NCBI GenBank assembly: GCA_029339505.1
Contig: JAQISU010000070.1
Span: forward strand, 3,651,501-3,715,500
DNA from: Unio delphinus
Lineage: Eukaryota; Mollusca; Bivalvia; Unionida; Unionidae
DNA length: 64,000 nt
Direction: 5' to 3'
Shown in pieces: positions 18,160 to 26,870 of this stretch; the first letter of the stretch is position 1; every line of letters starts with the position of its first letter. The notes beneath the pieces were generated by a model. The model had not been told where the DNA came from. It did not search any database and saw only the letters and a list, made by a program, of their open reading frames with translations. Made by a program: the position numbers and the translations under genes.

Positions 18160-19581
18160 ATGTTCAAAAGGTCACCTGATCCAGCGTTTGATATGGATGC
18201 CCCAGTTGGCAAGAATGATTCTGTACGCGATTTTCAATTTTATTCTTATCATGCAATACAACCCGATCTCCGATCGCGAATTGAACTTCAAGTTCTTGAT
18301 ACCAGTAAATATTTTCTACCGTGTGAGGCATTTATCGAAATCGAAGGAGAACTTGTAACAAATGATGCTGCTCATAATGATCCTCCATATGACAATAACC
18401 CAACTATCAAAGTCGGTTTTGTCAATAACGGTATTATGGCGTTATTTGAAAGCGCTAAATATCTCATTGATGGAAAAGAAATTGAATCCATTGATCGTGA
18501 TGTTGATGTGGCCACAACAATCATAGGGTTAGCGAGATATTCTGATGATTATACAAGATCAGCTGGTCCATCTATGATGTTTTCTAAGGATATTACTGAT
18601 CACCCTGAACACAACCAGTATTCTAGAGTCAAGGCAACACATGCTTCTTCAGTTAATCCAGCACCAGCCGGATATACAAGACCAGCTGGTGATTTTGATG
18701 TCATAAATAATATTACTAATTACAACCTAGGATTTGCAACACGTGTAGCAACATTACAAGGACAGCGTCGACAGTTTTCATGTGCGATTCCACTGCATCA
18801 TATTTTTGGATTCTGTAGAAACGTCCGAAAAGTTATTTATGGAGCTAAACACACAGTAGCGCTTGTACGAAAGGGTACTGATAATGATGCAATATGGCAT
18901 GATGCTAGTGTTGCTGATGGTAAAGTCATTTTATCAAAACTAGCATTGTGGATGCCAGTGTTAACTCAATCAATCACAGCAGAAGAAAAATTGTTATCAT
19001 TTATGGACCAAGGAGGAAAATCATTGTTGAGTTGGTTATCAGTGACCACTGATATTAAACTAGATAATGTTGATGATATATTTACTTGGCATCTGGCATC
19101 AAAACAAGGTGTTTCAGCTCCACGTCATATATTTGTGGCGTTACAGAATAATGCACGAGTTGGTAATCAACAACGAAGTCATATGATATTTGATCAGTTA
19201 GGTGTTAGAGAGGTCTCACTGAGAATAAACGGACAACAGGAACCATCTGAAGATGTACAACTTGATTACACTCACAACCATATTGCACGTGTCTATCATA
19301 ACCTGTTGTCATTTATGGCACGTGATCAAAATGTGGATACTGGTTTGCAAATATCACAATTGGATTTCAAAAGCCTCTATCCGATTTATTACTTTTCATT
19401 GGAACATCTTGATTTGATGAGACAATCTGTTGTTGATATACACTTTAGAGCCCGTGTAACCCGTCCTGGTGGTATTGCTAATTATAGAGCGGTTGCTGTC
19501 ATTCTCAGTGATAAATCAATGCTACTTGAAGGTGTTGGAGGAAGAATGAGAGTGGTAGATGCCCCAGTAGAAAATCTTTGA
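18160..19581 (+). CDS. Major capsid protein (double-jelly-roll hexon)
   Basis: This is a 473-residue open frame. Diagnostic segments in order: FQFYSYHAIQPDLRSRIE (first strand), YFLPCEAFIEIEGELV, NGIMALFESAKYLIDGKEIE, PLHHIFGFCRNVRKVIYGAK with HTVALVRKG, IFTWHLASKQ, ISQLDFKSLYPIYYF, and a final VVDIHFRARV. The pattern (HIFGFC...VxYGxKHT, LVRK, DYKTLYP) is that of Polinton/adintovirus-type hexons annotated as uncharacterised proteins in many invertebrates. It is a different hexon lineage from the F54H12.2 type in Polinton C. It would form the pseudo-hexagonal capsomers. No lesion is seen. Confidence 0.9.
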   Translation: MFKRSPDPAFDMDAPVGKNDSVRDFQFYSYHAIQPDLRSRIELQVLDTSKYFLPCEAFIEIEGELVTNDAAHNDPPYDNNPTIKVGFVNNGIMALFESAKYLIDGKEIESIDRDVDVATTIIGLARYSDDYTRSAGPSMMFSKDITDHPEHNQYSRVKATHASSVNPAPAGYTRPAGDFDVINNITNYNLGFATRVATLQGQRRQFSCAIPLHHIFGFCRNVRKVIYGAKHTVALVRKGTDNDAIWHDASVADGKVILSKLALWMPVLTQSITAEEKLLSFMDQGGKSLLSWLSVTTDIKLDNVDDIFTWHLASKQGVSAPRHIFVALQNNARVGNQQRSHMIFDQLGVREVSLRINGQQEPSEDVQLDYTHNHIARVYHNLLSFMARDQNVDTGLQISQLDFKSLYPIYYFSLEHLDLMRQSVVDIHFRARVTRPGGIANYRAVAVILSDKSMLLEGVGGRMRVVDAPVENL

Positions 19582-19641
19582 TTGATTTTCTCGATTTTTC
19601 ATTGAAATTGTAAACGATTTAGAATCAATCTATTATGTATA

Positions 19642-20151
19642 ATGTCATATAGTGTTATTAGTGTTGCGTTAACTCCTGGTCAAATCAAAAAATTGCAATC
19701 AGAATCGGCTAAAAAATGTGGAACCACAATCACGTTGAAACCCAATCAAATGACTGGTGGTGCAAATAAATTATCGCTGACAACTCGTCAAATAAAACAT
19801 TTCAATGATGCACTTGTAGCAAAAAAGGGTGTTCAGATTACTCTTTCTGCGGCTGCTATCAAAAATATGATTAAAACAGGCGGTATATTCCCGTTGTTAG
19901 CTGCAATACCAGCATTGATTGCAGCAGCAGCCCCAGCAGTGGCTAAAGCAGCGGCGTTAGGAGCCGTTGGTACTGCAGCAGGAATGGCGTTGAAAAAGGC
20001 AACTGGACAAGGACATAAAAAAAAGGGAAAGGGTCTAAGACTACCAGGAACCCCGTATTCATGGTACAGCGGAAAAGGCCTGAGACTACCAGGAACCCCG
20101 TATTCATGGTACAGCGGAAGGGGTCTAAGACTACCAGGAACGGTTTATTAA
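19642..20151 (+). CDS. pVI-like minor virion protein with hydrophobic helix and C-terminal repeats
   Basis: This is a 169-residue protein. The N-terminal half has two paralogous-looking segments around residues 8-30 and 46-75 (LTPGQIKKLQ, LTTRQIKHFN, LSAAAIKNMI), a layout familiar from Polinton minor virion proteins. A long Ala-rich hydrophobic region (about 77-115) is followed by a basic GHKKKGKG linker. The C-terminus is a 15-residue repeat, 2.7 copies (GLRLPGTPYSWYS). A membrane-active, pVI-like role is inferred from composition and its place between hexon and protease. The tail motif LPGTP also occurs in the PLA2 frame (LPGTPW). Confidence 0.65.
   Translation: MSYSVISVALTPGQIKKLQSESAKKCGTTITLKPNQMTGGANKLSLTTRQIKHFNDALVAKKGVQITLSAAAIKNMIKTGGIFPLLAAIPALIAAAAPAVAKAAALGAVGTAAGMALKKATGQGHKKKGKGLRLPGTPYSWYSGKGLRLPGTPYSWYSGRGLRLPGTVY
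20026..20148 (+). repeat. 45-bp in-frame tandem repeat in the pVI-like gene
   Basis: Two full units and one partial unit of a 45-bp repeat (15 codons) are nearly identical at the DNA level, implying recent expansion. Confidence 0.9.
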
Positions 20152-20162
20152 TTGAGGAATCT

Positions 20163-20576
20163 ATGTCCAATTTTGATTTAATGGATGCTGCTAAAAAACT
20201 AGCGATTAAAAATTTCAGAGGTGTTTTTATGAAAGATCAATTACCACATCAACCAAACAAAACTGAAACAGGTATCATTAATCTCGATAACAGCACCGGA
20301 CCTGGTACTCACTGGGTTGCATACGCTATTGATCCACGTGGGATTGTCTAGTTTGATTCATATGGATTAGCCCCGCCAAAAGAATTTATGCGTTATATAA
20401 AAAAAATTTCAATGAAGACTTGGTATTCTACGCTACCAACACAACAAATCAATGACCCACCAATATGCGGCAGTGAAGTATTAAATGTCCTTGACGCTAT
20501 TTCAGCATCTAGAAAACCACCTCATATTGTCGTAAATGAATACACTAGTAATCGCTTTTTAGAGAGAGGTGTATAA
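20163..20576 (+). pseudogene. Adenain-like maturation cysteine protease with one amber codon
   Basis: The ~137-codon frame has the adenovirus-type protease signature: His in GTHWVAYAI, then FDSYGLAPP (Asp), and Cys in PPICGSEVL. Such proteases cleave virion precursors during maturation. A single in-frame TAG at 20349-20351 falls just before FDSYG, at a position where this family usually has an aromatic residue. The rest of the frame is clean, so the lesion looks recent. The Polinton C homologue at 32053-32625 also has a stop, directly after GTH. Stop readthrough is possible but unproven. Confidence 0.85.
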
Positions 20577-20582
20577 AATATA

Positions 20583-21408
20583 ATGATTGATATTTGGGGA
20601 AGACTTCTGAAACCCAAACCCGATGACACTGCAACCGGTGATATAAAAAAAAATTAAAGATGAAATCGCTGAGACGTTAAATTTAACAAGTGTTGACCCG
20701 AATGAAATAGTTGTATTTCAGGACAAACAGGGTAAATTGAAAACTAGTAATATTTCTCTGGATGATATTTTAGTTAAACAACGACACGCAATCGAGGATA
20801 CTATCGCGTTATTTTCCGATCAGGGTAAACTCAAACCGGGTGTACTTTTTTCGACGATTACAGATCGATTTAAAACTCTCAACGATTCTGCGTTGGAACT
20901 AGCAACACTTCAATCTAAAACCGAACAACACATAAAACAGTTTACCTCATTTCGTAGAAATATCATTGATAAATTTATTGGAACTACATTCGATAAAATT
21001 GAAATAAAACTCCCTGATATTAAAAAATCCATCGATGAGACGAAAATCTTCACCGAGGCCATCAAAAATGATTTTTCGAGGATGATAACAATTATTGAAA
21101 AAACAAAAATCCCTCATGAGAAAACCAATAACGTAGCATACACGATCCAACACGGATCACTTGCGTGGACACCTACAAACAACAAATTAGATATCACTGC
21201 AACCGTCAAGGGTATTTATCGATTAACACTAGTGACACCATTGACTCAATTTAATATTTCATCGTCCAGTTCATCTGGGGTCAATAATACGATTTCAACG
21301 ATCATCGACAAGAATACAACTGAAAAGTTCACAATCACATCTACTGATAAAAATTTGGTTAGGGTCTCAACAACATGGTATGTGGAATTCGTAGCGGATT
21401 TAAGTTGA
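20583..21408 (+). pseudogene. Fibre-like coiled-coil protein with a frame break in a poly-A run
   Basis: Start ATG 20583 (MIDIWGRLLKPKPDD) runs into a nine-A tract (20645-20653), after which the frame closes. The main frame resumes in the +1 phase and continues to 21408 without stops. The central region (about 20760-21120) is heptad-rich and coiled-coil-like. The last ~90 residues are beta-rich and Ser/Thr-rich (HGSLAWTPTNNKLDIT ... TTWYVEFVADLS). Trimeric stalk plus beta head is the plan of fibres, which mediate attachment; this is inferred from composition only. One extra A in the tract is the simplest explanation for the break. Confidence 0.6.
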
Positions 21409-21436
21409 AAATTGCAAAGCAATTTCACTAACGGTT

Positions 21437-21469
21437 TCAATTGAAAACGCTAGCGTATTTAAAATAAAA
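21437..21469 (+). promoter_or_regulatory. Second copy of the palindrome-plus-TATA motif
   Basis: CAATTGAAAACGCTAGCGTA then TTTAAAATAAAA immediately before ATG 21470. Compare 17605-17634. Confidence 0.55.
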
Positions 21470-22114
21470 ATGATTTCATCATCGCAATATCGCTATGATC
21501 AGGTCAGAGAGTATCAAAATAGACTCAAAACCCTGTCTGAGGAGTATGCAATGAAAATTAAAAAATATCGCAGGAGAATTACCGCAATTGATGTTACTGT
21601 GTACGCTGTGAGTGGTGTAATCACCGGAGCAGGTATTATACTGTCTTCAGTGACAATGATGGCCCCGATAGCTGTTCCAATTTGCATTTCTGCGGCAACA
21701 ACAATCGCTGGAATAATTTCAATAATAACAAAAAAAATATCATCATGCAGCCAACGGAAACTACAAGACTACATAATTCAATTTCATGTTGTGTCCACTG
21801 CATACTCGCAATTATCCTCATTGATATCGTCATCTCTCGATGATACAATTATATCAGAGAGTGAGTTTTCAGCGATGGTAGGTATTTACGATTCTGCGAT
21901 GTCAAAATTAGAAATACATCATGAGTATAATAACAATGACAACACAGATGGAATTACTTCAACAAATAGTGGAGAACACAAACCCAGTACAAACAAGCAT
22001 GATCTCAATAACATCAACGAATCCAGAATTCAGTGTGAATTTCCCCTCTCCGGTCCCAGTGAAGGAGATAGCGTTAGCAAAATTACGAGTATACCACAGT
22101 TGGCCAAATATTAG
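21470..22114 (+). CDS. Two-transmembrane Polinton protein with N-terminal coiled coil
   Basis: Residues 1-38 form a charged helix (SSQYRYDQVREYQNRLKTL). Two hydrophobic segments follow (about 43-62, VTVYAVSGVITGAGIILSS, and 66-86, APIAVPICISAATTIAGII), then KK and a helical C-terminal domain (to about 148). The remaining ~65 residues are low-complexity Asn/Thr/Ser-rich and overlap the penton frame by 194 bases. Related helix-TM-TM-helix proteins recur beside pentons in Polinton-like loci (from memory). A virion-membrane or egress role is speculative. The true family length suggests the original stop was before the overlap. Confidence 0.7.
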   Translation: MISSSQYRYDQVREYQNRLKTLSEEYAMKIKKYRRRITAIDVTVYAVSGVITGAGIILSSVTMMAPIAVPICISAATTIAGIISIITKKISSCSQRKLQDYIIQFHVVSTAYSQLSSLISSSLDDTIISESEFSAMVGIYDSAMSKLEIHHEYNNNDNTDGITSTNSGEHKPSTNKHDLNNINESRIQCEFPLSGPSEGDSVSKITSIPQLAKY

Positions 22115-23294
22115 GTCAAAATCATTTGGTGGTCAACAACCGAATAATTCACTGGTATTTGCAAATAAGAATAAAGACGACGGTACTCCAGACTGGAACG
22201 TTGTTTCCATACCAACAGGGTCATACCAAATCGAACAAATCAATAATGAATTCGCGCGTAGAATAAAATCGATTACTGGAAAAGAATCAAAAATAGCTAT
22301 AACAGTTCATGAGCCAACACTATCATCTGCCATTGAAATAAGCACAGAAGGATATGTCGTAGATATATATCAGAGTTCTATTAGAACCGTACTAGGATGG
22401 CCTGAAATCCCACCCGGGGGAAAAACCGTTAAATTACTACCTGAACCACAAAAAACTGATTATATCACCGACAGGATAAAACCCGTCAATGAAGTAAAGA
22501 GTTATCAAGATTATGATAAATTGTATTTTTTTCTTGAATTGGTAGATCCTCCCACTAAGAAGATCTACCACTATCTTCGACCGGATGACATCACTGTAAA
22601 TTTCGGAGCGATGATTAGCGATATTTCGTTGCTGTTTATATCCCTTAGATCCGGCACTCTCACCCGAGATGAATTTATCAGCGTTGTAGAAACATGTAAC
22701 AAAATCATCAATGACATGGAAACATTTAATGTGCAAATCATTCAAGAGGTATTAGGTGACAGTAATCCTAAAACAAGAGATTTATTTGCAACAGACTATA
22801 AGATCCGCATAGAAGATATTCCAACATTCAAACTACCAGGATATAACGTACCACAACTAACAAAACATCTCAGTGATGCCATCGATGTTGGTTTTAAAAA
22901 AATCCATGACAAATGGAAAAAAACACCATCACAACCACAAACAACTATCCTGACACGCAATAATGACCCAGATGGTGGCGGCAGGCATATTGCTCCGTTC
23001 AATGTGAATATTTCATCGGTGATAGCGATCAATTTAGTGTGTGATGTTATCGAAGGAAGCTATCAAATAAATTTAGAACGATCAAATCAAGCTCAGCAGG
23101 GGTATATTTTGTATTCATTTGCACCAACAGCCCCTCCAGGATTTTTAATAATTGAGTCCCCGGTGAATCCAGTCTATATGCGATGTCATAATAATTCATT
23201 AACCAGAATTAATTTCAAACTCACTGACCAGTCTAATAATCTGATTGATTTACAAGAGGAGGTTTTACAAATTAGTCTGTTTGTAAAGTCGTAG
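21921..23294 (+). CDS. Penton (minor capsid, single jelly roll) with a ~190-residue internal insertion
   Basis: This is a 457-residue protein. N-terminal jelly-roll strands: PEFSVNFPSPVPVKEIALAK, LRVYHSWPNI, WNVVSIPTGSYQIEQINNEF, GYVVDIYQSSIRTVLGW. C-terminal strands: NLVCDVIEGSYQINLERS, YILYSFAPTAPPGF, SPVNPVYMRCHNNSLTRI and a final LTDQSNNLIDLQEEVLQISL. These match the ~230-250-residue Polinton penton family. Residues ~165-355 between them have no counterpart in the usual penton and look helical (DEFISVVETCNKIINDMET). ATG 21921 gives the longest frame; M6 or M10 are possible starts. The stop lies 15 bp before the right terminal repeat. Confidence 0.85.
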   Translation: MSIITMTTQMELLQQIVENTNPVQTSMISITSTNPEFSVNFPSPVPVKEIALAKLRVYHSWPNIRSKSFGGQQPNNSLVFANKNKDDGTPDWNVVSIPTGSYQIEQINNEFARRIKSITGKESKIAITVHEPTLSSAIEISTEGYVVDIYQSSIRTVLGWPEIPPGGKTVKLLPEPQKTDYITDRIKPVNEVKSYQDYDKLYFFLELVDPPTKKIYHYLRPDDITVNFGAMISDISLLFISLRSGTLTRDEFISVVETCNKIINDMETFNVQIIQEVLGDSNPKTRDLFATDYKIRIEDIPTFKLPGYNVPQLTKHLSDAIDVGFKKIHDKWKKTPSQPQTTILTRNNDPDGGGRHIAPFNVNISSVIAINLVCDVIEGSYQINLERSNQAQQGYILYSFAPTAPPGFLIIESPVNPVYMRCHNNSLTRINFKLTDQSNNLIDLQEEVLQISLFVKS

Positions 23295-23308
23295 TGATTT
23301 TCGTCCTA

Positions 23309-23625
23309 AGGACTTGATAATATTCGGTTGAAATAGCAGCAGAGACAGTAAATCGGACGATTTTCACCGTAAACCATTAGCAGCAGAGGGGGTGAGTCAC
23401 AACATCATTGCGACATTTATGATTAATCAACGAAAACGCGAATAAAGTATCACCTGCGAAAACTCATGTTTTCAGACAAAAATCACTAAGGGTCTATTTG
23501 TCAAATGGAGACTTATTTTTTTTCTGGTTAAAAAATGAGTTTTCGCAGGAAGGTTCTATTTGCCGTTTTAAGGATATAATCAAAAATATCCGAAAAAGGT
23601 TGTCCGATTCACCCCCTCTGCTGCT
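23309..23625 (-). repeat. Polinton A right terminal inverted repeat
   Basis: It matches 8464-8782 in inverse orientation. The differences are a 2-bp indel near the inner edge, one 2-3 base change in CTCTCTGCTGCT, poly-T length and one C/T change. Confidence 0.95.
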
Positions 23626-23631
23626 CATGGC
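23626..23631. repeat. Polinton A target-site duplication, right (CATGGC)
   Basis: Identical to 8458-8463. Confidence 0.93.
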
Positions 23632-23700
23632 TATCTCTTTCAATATACTGGTACTCCTATAATTAATTTAGATCCCAGGAGCACTAATACTACAACTTAA

Positions 23701-24777
23701 CTACTTCATTTTCTTTTTAACTTTGTAAGGGCCGTAATATCTAATTTGAAGAAAAGTAAGAAGAATGAACAAGAGTAACACAACTCCATTATCAGACTCA
23801 AAAGTTCTCTCCCTTTCAGTTCTTTCAAACCATAGTTTCATTTTTAACTTTAATTGATTACTTGACTTGGTCTTGAGTAAGGAATCCACACAATCTACCA
23901 TAATTCTACTGACTGTTTCATCAAACACAGGAATAGGTTGCAGATGAGCCATAAGTATCTTCTGATTGGGTTTTTCTACCATTTGACAAGCATGACAAGA
24001 TCTACAGTATTTGACAACATCACTTTTGATTTTTGGCCAATAGAAATGAGTCAAGATCTTGTGATACATTTTATTAATCCCTAAATGACCAGCCAAAGGA
24101 GTTTCATGGGCCAGATTAAGTATTTCCTGTCTGTAAGGTTTTGGAACTACCATGTGATAGTTCACTGACCATTCATCACCAACAGGTACCTCGGAAGGTC
24201 TCCATTTTCTCATAAGAATTCCATTTTTAATGAAATAACAGACAGGAACTTCAGTAACTTCAGTCTCATTTATTACCCTTTGAAACAAACAGGAGATCTC
24301 AGGATCTTTTTCCTGTTCGACGACAAGTGACTGTCCTTTATCACCTTGATTAAGAGAATGAGTTATTAAAAGAGGATCACTATGATCAATACCTTCTGAT
24401 TGATCTAAACCAAGAGTAAAAGTGATCTCATCAAAAACCTGACCTATACAAGCGCCAGTTGAAGGAATGCTGACTTCTATAACACCATTCTCAAGATCAT
24501 CACCCTGATTAGAATAAAGAGAATGAGTTGTCAAAAGAGGATCACTATGATCAATACCTTCTGATTGATCTAAACCAAGAGTAAAAGTGACCTCATCAAA
24601 AACCTGACCTTTACAAGCGTCAGTTGAAGGAATACTGGCTTTTTCAACAAAAGCCTGACACACGCAGATGTCAGATAAGGGAATACTGCCCTCAATAACA
24701 TAAACCTGACCCATGCATATGTCAACGAAGGGAATACTGCCCTTTTCAACTTCATTCTCAAGAGCTTTCTTTACCAT
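23701..24777 (-). pseudogene. Gypsy integrase: linker repeats, H2C2 zinc finger, gutted core
   Basis: This 358-residue frame starts with a Cys-containing linker in which a ~45-residue unit is tandemly duplicated (SIPSTDACKGQVFDEV ... LGLDQSEGIDHSDPLL, then again). The integrase zinc finger follows (HETPLAGH ... CRSCHACQM) and then the start of the rve core (IMVDCVDSLLKTK). Nearly all of the catalytic core is then missing. The frame jumps to the C-terminal end of the domain (RTFESDNGV, RYYGPYKVKKK). It lies 5' of the RT remnant, giving the Gmr1-like order. Catalysis is impossible. Confidence 0.82.
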
Positions 24778-24839
24778 AGTTCTAGTAACTGTACAATCTT
24801 GAAATATATTAGGGATTTCTTTTAAATTGGATCAACTTT

Positions 24840-25145
24840 CTGATCAAAATTAGGCTTGTCAGTTACAAGTGGATTAACCACAACCTTGTCCCCAGCTAAG
24901 TCGTTGCCTAGCAATAAATCTATTCCCTCAACGGGTAAAACCGAGACTGTTCCGATTGTCACAGGTCCTGACACTATGTCTGATGACAAATTTACACAAT
25001 GGAGAGGAACATTAACAAAGCCGCACTCTACTCCCTGAACAAGAACACTTTCATTAGAAGACTTCTCAGAAAAAAGGCAAAGTACCTGATAATAAAAGAC
25101 TCTGAGAGGCTCCTGTGTCCCTTAACATTTTAATAGGGGTGGGAT
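24840..25145 (-). pseudogene. Gypsy aspartic protease (retropepsin) remnant
   Basis: The gag frame runs into the active-site motif RDTGASQSLLL. After a frame break the minus strand continues with VNVPLHCVNL and the C-terminal GIDLLLGNDLAG signature of gypsy retropepsins. The catalytic Asp is present; the frame is broken between the two halves. Confidence 0.75.
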
Positions 25146-26761
25146 TGGCCAAATCACCCAAGAGTGATATAGAACCCTTCGATATGAATGGTTCATAATT
25201 CTCCATCTCAAAATCAGACTGGGATTTATTAGACCCAACAAATGTATTGCTTTCAATACATGACTGTGACCTTGACCTCTTGTAAATAAGAGCATTTGGA
25301 ACAGGCCTGTCTTGATTCTGATGCCTATTTTTCAATTTGTAGCAATCAGAAATAACGTGTCCTTTTTTCTTGCAAAAGTTACACGTCGGATGAGACAAGG
25401 ATATAGAATCAAACTTCTCTGAAGTCTGATTTTTGAAAGTTGTGTTAGTTTGAGTTGTAGAAGGGCTTGAATTAGGCGGAAATTCTGTTCTGCCATTAAA
25501 TTGTTGAGTAGAAGTCTTGTTAACAAAAGGAACTTTATGTGTCAAAGCATATTCGTCAGCAGCTCGAGCAGCATTTTCCAAGGTTTCAATCTTATGCTCA
25601 TCGAGATAAGTCCTAACATCACTATGGACACAGTTTTTGAACTCTTCAATTAATATAATTTGCTTGAGATTTTGATAATCTTGTTCGACTTTCTTGGCTA
25701 AACACCATCTATCAAACATCTGCTCGTTTTCCCTAGCAAATTCGACATGAGTTTGTCCAGTTTCTTTTCTGTAATTTCTGAATTTCTGCCGATAAGCTTC
25801 AGGGACTAACTCATAACCCCTTAAAATGCATTCTTTAACCACATCATAGTCGCCACTTTGCTGAACGGACAGTGAACAGTAAATATCACTAGCCCTACCA
25901 GTAAGTACACATTGTAATAACATGGTCCAATATTCTCTTGGCCACATTAAATTTTCAGCAACTTTCTCAAAACGAATGAAGTATTTGTCTACTTCTTCTT
26001 CTCTGAAAGAGGGCACTAATTTAATATTCCTTGTTATATCAAAATTTAAATTTGGATTTGAAGTATGACGGAGTTTTTCACTTGCCAGCTCTAATTCTTT
26101 CATTTTAATTTGAAATTCTCTTTCTTCCTTCTCTTTCTCAATTCGCATCTGCACTTTTTGTAATTCAAATCGTCTTTCTCTCTCCTCTCTCTGTCTATCT
26201 TATATTGTAATTGTCTTTCTTTCTCCCTTTCCTCTCTCTCTCTCTCTCTTCTCTTTCTCTGTATCAATCCGCATCTGCTCTTTTTGTAATTCAATTTGCC
26301 TTTGTTTCTCCCTTTTCTCTCTCTGTCTCTCTCTCTCTCTCCTCTTTTTCAGATTGTAATTGCCTTTCTTTCTCTTCTTTTCCATACCGCATTTGCTCTT
26401 TTTGTAATTCAATTTGTTTTTCTTTCTCCTCTTTTTCATATTGTAATTGCTTTTCTTTCTCCCTTTCCTGAAATTCCAGCTTCTTCAACTCTAATTCCAT
26501 CTTGAATTTTAATTCTAATTCCTTCAGTTTAAAGTCAGAGTCTGGTGTAGACTTACTGACTGGAATCAAAACACTTTGTTCCAAAACATCCTATTCTACC
26601 AAATATTGAACCAAAATTTGTTTAATATCTTGTTTCGTTAAAGAAGCCTTCACTTCAGAAAGATCATATTTCCTGGCAAGTTGAATCAAGTCGTCTTTTT
26701 TGAAAAGATCTAATTGCTCCTGGGTAGGATTAGAAAGAAATATTTCTACATTAGATGTCAT
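25066..26761 (-). pseudogene. Gypsy Gag with SCAN-like capsid region and CCHC knuckle
   Basis: It begins at the ATG at 26759-26761 (MTSNVEIFLSNPTQEQLDLF). An early stop near 26592 and several frame changes follow in a long Glu/Lys/Arg-rich coiled-coil segment (26100-26580), whose purine-rich coding repeats slip easily. The last 362 codons (26154-25066) are open. They hold a capsid-like region (VPSFREEEVDKYFIRFEKVA), a SCAN-like dimerisation segment (YELVPEAYRQKFRNYRK ... FDRWC) and one zinc knuckle, CNFCKKKGHVISDC. The frame ends in the protease motif, so gag and protease were one polyprotein. Confidence 0.85.
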
Positions 26762-26846
26762 TTTGATACAAGCGTGTCAGTCTCACTAAAGATTTAAAAT
26801 TTTCAAAAACTAGAGGAAATTCAAATTATAATTCTAATTTATTTAA

Positions 26847-26864
26847 ATCCCGGACGAGCCCCCA
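26847..26864 (-). promoter_or_regulatory. Gypsy primer binding site, tRNA-Pro type
   Basis: The minus strand reads TGGGGGCTCGTCCGGGAT, the same 18 bases as the well-known tRNA-Pro primer site of murine leukaemia viruses. It lies a few bases after the 5' LTR end. Confidence 0.92.
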
Positions 26865-26870
26865 ATTATA

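Larger units (their letters stand above)
8464..23625 (+). mobile_element. Polinton A: complete 15.2-kb Polinton/adintovirus-type provirus
   Basis: It is bounded by 317-319 bp terminal inverted repeats and a perfect 6-bp target duplication. It encodes a packaging ATPase, PLA2, integrase, PolB-helicase-HNH, zinc protein, homing-type endonuclease, core protein, hexon, pVI-like protein, adenain-like protease, fibre-like protein, two-TM protein and penton. The large frames (integrase, 1155-residue polymerase, hexon, penton, ATPase) are open. It is inserted in the spacer between integrase and RT of the gypsy element. Intergenic gaps are mostly under 70 bp and resemble a viral genome. Confidence 0.95.

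Noticed and set aside
22437..22745. Minus-strand frame opposite the penton insertion
   Set aside because: Shadow frame; the plus-strand penton is continuous.
26200..26505. Ser/Phe-rich plus-strand proteins opposite gag
   Set aside because: Shadows of the Glu/Lys/Arg coiled-coil gag segment on the minus strand.
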